From: Glandiceps talaboti
Taxonomy: Eukaryota; Hemichordata; Enteropneusta; Spengelidae
Length of the DNA stretch: 50,000 bases
Direction of reading: 5' to 3'
Assembly: GCF_964340395.1 (NCBI RefSeq)
Contig: NC_135568.1
Coordinates: 10,259,276-10,309,275 of the forward strand
Shown here: positions 24,601 to 36,345 of the stretch, piece after piece
How the letters are laid out: every line of letters starts with the position of its first letter
How positions within the stretch are numbered: the stretch's first letter is position 1
Translations under genes and position numbers: made by a program
Notes under the pieces: model-generated
Told to the model about the DNA's origin: nothing
What the model saw: only the letters and a program-made list of their open reading frames with translations
The model's database searches: none

Positions 24601-27600
24601 GTAGAATGGAAATCAATAGAAAATTGTAGTTCACTGATCTAAATCTGACTACCAAGTATAAAGTTAAATGTGAGCATTTGTGTGTCATCTACAGCATGTT
24701 GCTCGAACAAAGAATTACTTGACAAATAATTAACTTGTGTTTGATTTGATATTAATTTTTCTCTGATGTAGAATCTGTTGGATTCAGTCAAGAGCTCACA
24801 GTCATAAATTACACATTTTTGTACAGGTGACCAACAGCATGTTACAATGTACATACACAAAAAAGTTTAACTTAGCAATGTTTAACTTGTATTTGGTTTT
24901 ATGTGTTATCTCTCATATAGAATCTATTGGATCTAGTCAAGTCACTAGTTCTTTGGTGTCCTCCTCGTCAGATAGTAATGCTATTCATCAGTGGTTAGAT
25001 TCTATGAATGCTGCAGACATCGGAAAACACAGTCATCACTCCTCGTCTCCAACTGCTGCCATAGCAACAAGCTCAGAACAGACAAAAGGTAGAAATTTGT
25101 ATATTTTCCCTCAATTTATGATTGCCTACAATGTAGGTATAGTGATATGATGGTTAGCAAAATATGTCATTTAGTATGTAGTTTACTTTTTATCCTGTTC
25201 GATTATCAGTAGTTCATATGGAAACCTACATGTACATTGTAGATCCCATACATGTGTATGTAAATGTATATAGCTAGCATTGTCCAAAACTACAGAACTG
25301 GACAGTGTGGATTCCAGGCTACAAATAGCCATGCTATACTGTAGAACATGACAGTATGGATTCCAGGCTACAAATAGCCATGCTATACTGTAGAACAGGA
25401 CAGTATGGATTCCAGGCTACAAAATACCCATGCTATACTGTAGAACATGACAGTATGGATTCCAGGCTACAAATAGCCATGCTATACTGTAGAACAGGAC
25501 AGTGTGGATTCCAGGCTACAAAATACCCATGCTATACTGTAGAACATGACAGTATGGATTCCAGGCTACAAATAGCCATGCTATACTGTAGAACAGGACA
25601 GTATGGATTCCAGGCTACAAATAGCCATGCTATACTGTAGAACAGGACAGTATGGATTCCAGGCTACAAATAGCTATGCTATACTGTAGAACAGGACAGT
25701 ATGGATTCCAGGCTACAAATAGCCATGCTATACTGTAGAACAGGACAGTATGGATTCCAGGCTACCAATAGCCATACTATACTGTAGAACAGGACAGTAT
25801 GGATTCCAGGCTTCAACATAGCCATTCTATACTGTAGAATGTGATGCCTTGGATACCAGGCCAGCTACAGATAGCCAAGCTATATAATACTGTACAACGA
25901 GACACCATGTATAGCATGTTCTAGTTTGGTGTCATGCTGTACCCAAATGTGAAGTAGAGCCATGTGAAGTGGCTATACATGTAGTATAATCATCAAGTAG
26001 TTAACAACTGAGAATGTGCAGCTATAAATCACTTTATAGTGATACAGTAGATACAAAACACCAGTTAGGTGATGAGCTAGCACATTTAGATGATGGCCGA
26101 GCTTCACAGAACATTGACAGGTATGGATGTTGTGATGTATAACACTAGTTAAATATAGCGATTTTGTCAGTGAGTCATCAGTGTAAGCCAATCAGTTTAA
26201 AGCTACACTTGCTGTAACTTGAGTATTATTTATTTTAATCAGGCAACCAACAATGTATTCAAAATTGATAAAAGGCCAATAATTTGACATTGTACATTGT
26301 TGATTAGAGGTCGATTGCATTCATACATAGTTTAGTAACAGGTTGGAATCATGATGACATTGAGGAGCTCATTTTTGGGTGTGACCTAAAATCAACTTGA
26401 ATGGATATATTGTACCACCTTTACATGTTTAGTGTGTTTAGTACTACAGGCGATTCAATACTGTTCAGGATGTACAATATTGCGAGTAAGTCATTTATAT
26501 CTAACCAAAGTTTCATAAAAACTTTTCAGTTGCAGCTAGTGTAGCTTTAACCATTCATGGGTATGCTATAAACAATCATTAAAGAAAAGCATTCAAGGAA
26601 TGGCAACTAAAGATGTCGTTGTTTTAATTCTTTCATTACTTGAGATTAATCCCACAATAGGCCTCTAGTGATATGTATATGTAGTACATGTATATCTATA
26701 TTTTTATTCTTTAGTCAAGTTGACAAGAAGTGTCAGCTCCGAAGATGATCTGTCATTGGGCGCTGAAGCTACTCTAATGCAACCTTTGACCCTTGGTGTG
26801 CCAACTTCACCGAACCCTAATACTGCCCTAAGGTAGGATAATTTTTGACAAGAGTTGAATGTTATATATTAAGTGTGTGTCTTTGTGTATGTTGTGTAAT
26901 AGTCAAAAGTCCCTCCATCTTAGATAAGAGGACTGTGGCTGTCCCGCTATGACAGATGCATGTAGAGGGACTATAGTAACATATTGTTCCTCTATCATAG
27001 ATAGGGGCACTGTGGTTGCATCCTGCTGTGTGTGGACATGCATCCTCAAGAAACTTTTGTAAGGTTGATAGCCCTGTAAGAAGAAGTATAACATTCCCAG
27101 TATCTTCAAAGTCATCACTGACTGAAACAATGTTCTTGTCACAACAATTTCTATTACACAGCTATGTGGGTTGTATTTTCCATGTTTATATTGTCTATTT
27201 CACATGAAAGGATTGCACTTACCGGTACATACTTTTACACTATCTATTTCATATTACAGGAATCATGAGTTTACCAATGAGGAAATTCTGGCCTATGCAG
27301 GAAGACAGCCACACAGTCCTTCTAGACCTGTAGAAGATAGAAGAGCCTGGCTGACTAGAATGGCTGAGAAACATACAAGTATGACATCAGAGTTATCCGA
27401 AATGACCACTACAACTACTATATCAAGGTACAGTACAGATTTTTAATAACATCCCCTGAGTACTAGCACATCTCTAGCACAATGAGTCTTTGTAAATAGT
27501 CCTTTGTACAATTGACTGTGGGGGCGCTGTTCTTCCTGTCTGTGTGTCCCATATATTACCTTTGTTGTGACATGCAGTGTTTGGTAATTTTGCCATAGTG

Positions 27601-30600
27601 TATGTTATTCCCAAGACTAATATTCAACACTAGAGGGTGCTATATTCCCCACTTCCAGTTTGCCTTGTACAATGGAGAATAGTACATAATTGATAGCTAG
27701 GTAAGGTGGCAAGAATTAACGCTTTCAGTGCCTCATAGTCATACAACATATACAATATTCAGTATAACTGATAATATCAATGGGTAATGACACAAGGGTG
27801 CATATGCTAATTAAGTGAATATGGTAATTAGGTGCATATTCTAATTAGGTGCTGTTGTTTAGAAATACTAGTTCAGTGTATAAGCAACATTCGATATGGA
27901 TTTAACATGCTACGTTGAACATATGAACTTTGAATGGATTTACCAGCGTACATTTAGCTCCATGCAGCAAGTTGGTTGTATACTTTTTATCAATTGTGAA
28001 CCTTTCATATTTCATTTTGTTTTTTTTCAAAATTTGTACCATACCACACTCTCTGGTACTAGTAGTGTGTGTAGCATAATGATACAGATTGGTAAATTTT
28101 TAATGCAAATAATGATATGGACAAGTGTATGTACAGCTGAGATGTACATGTATTCCTGTCAAGGAAAAGCAGAACATTTGTGGCTATTCATTCTGATAAA
28201 ATGCATGGATGTCACAGTTTGCTTAGTACTAGTAATATCCAGCAGATCATAAAAACTTCATATAGTTTCATCAGTACTGTGACATCATACTCTTCAATAA
28301 GTGAAATAAACTTGGAAACAAAACTTGGAAACCAATACTAGTAATCTGTTAACATTTGTGTCAATATTTTTGTTCAGGAAACAACTGCAAACAATCATAT
28401 TTTCACTAGGTGTTGTTTGTTATTTGTAGTATGGATCAGCTTTCACATGATATTATACAAGCGACAATGCTAGCAATATGTGTATTGTTTTCATCCGTTT
28501 TTCTCTCTCAAAGTGACGATATTGTCTCTCACTGTCTCTTTTCTTAATTTATCCAGTGTGGATGAGCTCCTACAAGCTAGAAATGATCCAGAGCAACTTT
28601 TACGGAGTCTTGGGTTTGGATCCGTCACTGAAGTGGACTGTACTTCAAGAATTCCTGACAGATTTCTCTCTAAGCCATCACAAGCCAGGGGTATTGATCT
28701 TGAACGATTTCTTGCACATGCACATGAAAGAGAAGAGAATCGAGCAGCATCAGTTGGAGGATATCTTGGAATTCAAGGTGAGTTTGGAAACAATAGTGTT
28801 TTAATAGACCCAAAATAGGGAACTTGCAATCCAGACTGTGCATGCTCGGATGCAAAGGACTATGGGATTATCTGTAGTTATCGTAGTACCTAATCTGGAG
28901 CTAGCAATAGAATGACCCTCCTACAATGATCAGGGTAACCATGACTACATTTCATTTTTCCCATGATGCAACATTCAGGATACTCAAGACTACTGCACTA
29001 CAGGGAGTCAGTTTTACAATATCAAACTCTTTGTACAATTTGCAACTTGATGAGTTGCAAACATGGACTTGATCTATTTTGTAATTACACATTTTTTTTC
29101 AGGTAGAAAACACAGTGAAGTTGTTTCAGATCAGTAAATTGAAATCTAAAATAATTACTCATTTCTCATCCCATTGCAACTTGAAATGTTTTTTTTTCTT
29201 CTATGTATTAGGAGCTGGAGTGTTCAAGAGTGGTGGTGCTGCAGTTGTGAACAAAGTAGCCACTATGAACAGTATTGTTAACTTGATGAAGAAGAATGTG
29301 GCTCAGTCTGCTAATGCCAAGTCGTCGAATTTGTCATCATTATTTGGCAAACCAGGAACTCAAACAGACGGGAAGAGCAAAGCAACTAAATCAGCTGAGA
29401 TAGATGAGGAAATGAAACAGAGCAAGAAACCACAAAATAAAACTTTTTCTCCTTCAAAGAAGGCTAGTTTCATGTCATTAGTCTCCATAGCAACCAAGAA
29501 TGATGAGTCAACAGAGAATACACAGCATTCTGAGACACCCAAGTCATCAAAGCAGGTATCCATGGAAACAGGGCCAAGACGTAACTTATTACAAGAAGTT
29601 ATTGAAGAGGAAGGCGTTACTGAAAGTGATAGTATGATGGATAAAGGAAAGTGTTGTCATGGCAATGAACTTTCACCTTTTGACAAATCACGAGTTGAAG
29701 AGATTGGCAGCGTTATGAATCATACAGATAATAAAGATAATGAATACAATGTTGATAGTGATGAAGATGAAAAAGGGCATCTAGAGAGAACATTGACTTC
29801 AGAAAGTTTCAAAGAGGAACTGCATGATGATGTTACTATGGAAACCAAGCCTAACATATCTTGTACTTTAGATTCTCGAATTACTGATGTTATTACCATG
29901 GATGCTGAGGATTCTGTGTCTCTTGGCAACACGGTATCTGAAGCTGCAGGTACAGTAACTGATTCTGTTGCCATGGATACACTGTCTGACTCAGCTTGTC
30001 ATTCATCTGATGTCGATCTTGGCTCTAAATCATTGGTAACCATGGAAATTGAAAATACAGATTTTGGTGTGCTAGAAGCCATGCAGATGCCATGTGATGA
30101 AATGTATGCGATGCCGACGGATATGCCTCCAAGTAAAATAGATGACTCAAGAGTGTTGGTAGATGAGGTAGTTGTAGCTGAGAAATGCAGTCCTGTATTA
30201 GCTGCTAATACTGTTGCTGGCAACAGTCCTGAATCTCAGCATATAGAAGATTTATATGTAGATGTAGACCACCGTACAACTGCTGGACAGGATCAAACTG
30301 AAAAGTTAGAAAACGAAGTTGAAATGACAACAGAACCGTCAACCAAAACAGTTTATGAAATAGCTGGTCTACCAGAGAAACGAACACGTCATAGAGAAAT
30401 ATCTAGATCTTACTCTGTGGATAATGACGACCTCGATGGCATCTCAGAACAAAAAGTTCATATGGTTGATGATACTTCTAGCGAAAATGTAGACTTGACA
30501 ACTGCGGGCAGTGAATTGGAAAGGTTGACACATATTTTAGAACCCAGCATTGCCAGGGTTTCACAAGATTCACTTCAGAGGGAAAGTTTAGATTCCAAGT

Positions 30601-33600
30601 TTGATAGTATTTATTCTGCAATTAAAGTACTTGACGAAGGTATGAGTATGGAGAAAGCAAAATCCTACTCAGAACACGGTGCCTTTGTTACTGACAACAA
30701 AGGGGAGGATTGTTACGATAGCCGGGAAAAAACTGAGCGTGAGACATGTGTTTGTCCTGCTGCAAGTGAACACATTCCTTATAATGAAACAGATACTATG
30801 CATCAAGGTATCCAGAAAAAATTGGAGGAAAATACTGATGTAATTAGTGTTTACGCAAGGGGAGATATTTTTAAAGATTCCCACATTTCTGATGCAAAAG
30901 AATTACTTGAAAAGATCCAGAAACATGTACAAGAGGTGTCAGATAAGTTTGAGGTTGAGAAAGCAAATGTTACGCAGTATGCAAAAGTAGCTACATGTAC
31001 ATCACCGCTGAAATCTATGCCAAGACAAATTGCCAAACTTGATCGGATACCATGGCAACCTGCTGAAGATGTTGCCAAGCAACTGAAGATGGAGAAGATT
31101 CAAGAAGAGGATTCTATTGGCTTTAGAGAAGAAAGTGGAGTATGCGAATTATCACTGCCAGGACAACCGATGGAGGAGGAGACAACGATACCATGGCAAC
31201 AGAAGGTATCCAAGAAACCATCTCAGGTACCTCAAGAGTCGTTTGAAATAGAGGAGGCAAGTCTTTTTATTCTTTCTTTACGTGTACATCACCCTGTCAT
31301 GTACATGTAAAACTCCTGACTGCATAGTAGCACTGATATCACCCATTAAATTAAAAGCCGTGCCTTCAGCATTGCTACTTTTGTCAAGTCCGCCATCACC
31401 ATTGCCATAATGCATGATATCACAACCATTTAGTTAAATTGTACCATGTCACTTTTTTGTCATAATTTTGTAATGAAATATGCACAGCATTGAGCATTCG
31501 AAACTGCGATATACATTGCATATATGTTGTGAAGTTGTAAGCATGCAATTCAAATATGAGTCAAACTTCTTGTAAGAGGGGTAAAACTACAATGTACACA
31601 TGTATTTCATGACTTAAGTCTTTGTTGTACTCATTTACTGCTAAGGCAGTGTCAATGCATACAGTGTTTACTTTGATTCATGCTACACTATCAAAAGGTA
31701 TGGGATTATTTTGGTTTGCATATCTTGATTCCAGCGGTACGTATACCTTTGTCCAAATTATTTATACGATCTGTTGAAATCAGAAGAAAATCGTAAAATA
31801 TTGAATCAAGGCTTACATGCAGTTTCTCCAGCCTGTTATTCCTGTGTTGTTGTGGCTGTCCTTTTAGTGTCACTCTTTTTCTTCAAAAAAAGATGTTTTG
31901 TCTTATTCTTATTCTTCCATTTCATTCTATCTGCACATCTGTTTTATAACTCCTCATACATAGCTTTCATCTTCAAAGTGAATGTGTAAGCAGTCTTTTT
32001 TTATTGCTAAGAACATGTAAAGTTATATAAACTGTATTAAAATTAAAGTTGGAATGACAAAATAACCACAGCATGTGATATACTACAGTAACTAAAAGTA
32101 ACTGTTATTTGGCACTGAATATAACTGTAACTGTAACACAAGAATATTTGTCCCACTGTGGCATACTCGGGGTATTCATACAAGTCTTGTACATGTAGGG
32201 TTCTCTGTTGCTGTATTTTCACCAGTGTAGTTAGTTAAAAATGCATACAAGTCTTGTACATGTAGGGTTCTCTGTTGCTGTATTTTCACCAGTGTAGTTA
32301 GTTAAAAATGCAGCAGAAAACACTGCAAATGTGAATGCAAATACTTAAAAGTCTATAGTGAGACTTATTTTTGCGATAGTACTCAAATACATGTACAGTA
32401 GGACTTCTTTACTAGATTTCAAAGTTGAATATTAAAGTTACCAAAGTGCTGTTTTATCACTGTAAATCATCATATGTAAATTGATAGCAATAATCAATAC
32501 AGGTGTACAATGTGCAGAAATATGCGTGGCTAGACTCTCTCACCAGTCCTTGGGAGCATCGCTATTAGCTGTTTGGTATGTACAAATATCTACTGAATAT
32601 TGTACTAGAATATCCTTGTACTGTGGGCCCTCATCAACTACATAGGGCTAATCATTTGTTGACATGTTACTGCGACTCCATGTTATTGCGACGCCCCACA
32701 TCTCAGTAACACGTCATCAAACGATTAGCCCTATGTAGTTATTGAGAGCCCACAGTACAATTATTCAGTAGATATCGGTACATACAAAGCAGCCCTTCTT
32801 AGTGATGCGATGCTCCAAGGACTGTGAGAGAGTCTAATGCCTGACTAGACTTCTCCCTTGAGTACTCTTTAATAAATACTGGCAATCACTCTGTTAGTGT
32901 TATATCCAAAACAGCTCATTTTGTCAAAAAATACAACTGTGTAAAGATGTGATTCAGTATGTACATCATACACGGATCCTTTGCTAATCACATGCATGTA
33001 GGTGTGCCATTATGTGTTCAGTATTTCACTGAAGTGCAATTACAGGAGAAATGAAGATGCCTTGGTGTTTTCACTCGCGAAACAACATGTTTTTACATGC
33101 CCACAGACAGCTTGAAATGCAACAAAAAATAGTGTAGAGGTGCTGCACACAGTGGGGATGTAGAAGCAATGTTGCTTATCAGTTTGAAAATTGACAATTA
33201 AAGCCATTAAAATCATCAAGTCAGTGTGTAATGTTTCCAACAGTAGCCGGTTTCTACTGCACTGTAAAATAATAGTAAATGCTTTGTCACTTGTCAATGT
33301 GATTGAGTAAAGGATCCTGCTGTGTTTGTTGTGTCTCTGTTCTTGTAGGCTAGAGTCGAAATAAGTCTATCTTTGTGTTGCAAACCATCGGTGAAATACC
33401 AAGGCAACTTCATTTTTCGTATGCAAATAGTACCTGCACACATTGATGCAGCATATATTTAATAATTGGTTTATATTTGATACAGATTTCAAGCATTGAT
33501 CATGATGGGGAGGAGGTGGCACCCAATTCAGCGTACAGCATTAGTCCTGAACACAGACGTCAAGGTGAGTTTTTTTGATTTGTACATGTGTATGTGTAAC

Positions 33601-36098
33601 TTATTGATTATGGTGTCCCATTGGGGCCAGTAAAGCACTCTTACAAGGAGTAATTAAGATATGCAGTGTCATTCCGCCCTCATCAGCCACTCTGTGGTTG
33701 ATGATGTGTGAGGGCGCCCCGTCACAGCTTAACTTACAGAGGAAGTAATTAGTTGAGGTAACTTTAATTATTGTGAAATTTGACCCAGTTCAGAACACTA
33801 CTAATCAAGTCAGCCAGTTATTGTGTGTAGTTCATCTGGTTCAGTCTGTGAAATCTCATCAAATTTCATTAGTTACTTAGTTAAGTGTCTCAGAAATTTT
33901 GCTGACGACTTTGTACATTTTTATATTTCAGCCATGTTACTGCGTACAAGTAGTGCCCAGTCTGATAGTAGTGGATTTGCAGATGATACACACATAGATC
34001 CATCTCTGGTTCATGTAACAGACAGTGCAACACCCTATTTGAAGGTAAATTCCTGATTTCTTATATCACCATAAACACCGATTTAAAGTCTTCGTACTGA
34101 ATCTTCATGACTCCTAAGTGCTTAATTTTCTTCAGACAAATAGTCATGAATATTCAGTGTTCATCTAATAAATATGTATGTAAGTCCCATGAGGCAACAG
34201 TGGATAGTATGAGAACAAAAGAGGTGAAATATAGCTTCATTTGGCGTTTCTTGGCTATCATGCAAAAGTTAGGTAATGCGAAATCATGAAATGAATCTCC
34301 AGAACCCAAAGTTTATGAAAATCTATTTCCTGGGATTTTGTTCTTGTTTAATGTGTGAGTGAACTTATTGTTTCTGCAAGCAGGACTGTGTGTGTTATTG
34401 TATGTATTTGTAATAAGGGAATTTTCTGCCATTTGAATTCTCAGGTGCATGAGGTAAGCTGTGGGAAGAAGGATGAGGAAACAGAAAAACCACATGACGG
34501 TCGACTTGGAACAAAGCTATTTCAACATAAAAAATCTTCAACCGAATCATCCTGTTCTGATGTTACCGTAGCAACGGAATTTGAAAACAAGCTCTCTTCT
34601 GCATCTTCACTTGATGTACAGGATGAAACCAAGGAGAAAACCATGGCAATGGCAAACACATCTGATCATGAACAATCTTATCAAAATGATATAAATATGC
34701 AAAGTGATGATTTATCTACGAGTTTGACATCTGCTGAAGTTAGAGTTTCTCTTACAGAGCCTCGTCCTGTGGAAACCGTGGAAACCATTTTAGACTCCTT
34801 ACAGAGAACTATAGAAGATGTAACCGGTAGCGACCACAAAGCTGTCAAGAGAAAGCAATCTAGACAGGGACGCACTGAAAGATTCGTACATCGATCACAA
34901 GTAGGGAGAGGTGATGCAGGATACCGTGATGTGCTGAGTGAAGGCATCCCAGAGGAACCTACGCTATACAGTAAAGATATTCGACCTAGGTCACCTTTGC
35001 GGAGATCCATGTCTGTTACCATGGTATCAGAGAATGGACAGACTAAAACTGAAAAGCGAAGGAGAGGAAAATTGAAGAAAGCTCACAGTATGGACGAGGA
35101 CAGGGACAGAGAAAATGATACGTTTTCACCTTGGCAGACTGTAGGAGAAGATGAAAAACAGACTGGTGCGATTCTCAAAGATACGCTGTCTGTGCCGGCA
35201 ACAGAACTTGTAACTGAAACAAAAGCTGATATACCATTAGGAGATGAAAGGCATATCTGCGAAGGATATGATGAGGTTGAGGAGAGAAACACAGAACAAA
35301 TAAACACTACTGAGAGTGGTTCTCAAACTGCAGAGGATGTAGAAATGACAACGATAGGTTTCAGTCAAACCAAAGAAACTCAGACAGAACTCATAGAGGA
35401 GAAGAATTCAACATTTCTAACATCTCCTGTAAGGAGCAAGACGGATGATATAAAATTTGATAAACTGGATATTTCACCAATTTTGCGAACTTCAACATCA
35501 TCTGATGGTGGCCGTGCAATATCAGATTCCTCACTAATTAGTGGCAAGCAACTGAACATCGGTACAGAGACAGTGGTAAGGCAGTGCCCTCCATGGTCAG
35601 ATCCAGTTTTTGGTAAATTGTCAGTGTCTAGTCTGCCCGAGGAGGGAAGTTTTACTGATACAGAAGTAAGGTCAAACTCATTTACACAAGGTGAGAGGTC
35701 AGCAAAAGGTCACAGAAGAAGAAAGTTGAAAAGAGCTCCAAGTTGGGCAGAAGAAGCTAACATTGAAACACATCCAATTGTGAATGTTAGCCCTCATGAT
35801 GTGTTCTTCAATGAATCTTCTAGTAAGTCTGATGTATTCTTGAAGATGCTACCCAGAGGAAGTAGCTTTGAAGATGAGATGGTACCTTCACAAGATGATG
35901 AGCTCAGAAGAGTATCTAGAACAAAGGAAGAGAAAGATGAATTGGTGTTGAAAAGTTTGCTTCAACAACCCATACCTTACTATGTAAGTATATACTTATA
36001 CTATAACTTGATGTCTCAGTACTAGTGTGATGTACTTTGGGTAGTTAAACTTTTTGTGGTGTTCTCTGCAGGTGTAGTTTCATTAGCGTAGAGAGTAA

Positions 36099-36182
<84 letters not shown>

Positions 36183-36250
36183 ATGCATGTTGGGATGGGT
36201 GGGTGGGAGGGAGGGAGGGAGGGAGGGAGGGAGGGAGGGAGGGAGGGAGG

Positions 36251-36345
<95 letters not shown>

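Larger units (their letters stand above)
31257..33485 (+). other. Intron 6 (probable GC-AG intron)
   Basis: It begins GCAAGT and ends GATACAG. It holds the 67-bp duplication, split repeat R7 and the MITE at 32.5 kb. Confidence 0.6.

Noticed and set aside
25356-25640. Repetitive 94-residue frame
   Set aside because: Lies wholly in the 49-bp minisatellite; unit length does not keep codon constraint and there is no splice context.
27896-28252. 118-residue plus-strand frame in intron 4
   Set aside because: Composition is that of random AT-rich sequence, no domain, no consistent splice phase.
29101-29211. Extension of exon 6 upstream to 29115
   Set aside because: The open frame continues, but exon 5 ends in phase 1 and the good acceptor at 29211 restores the frame; residues before it are AT-rich intron-like.
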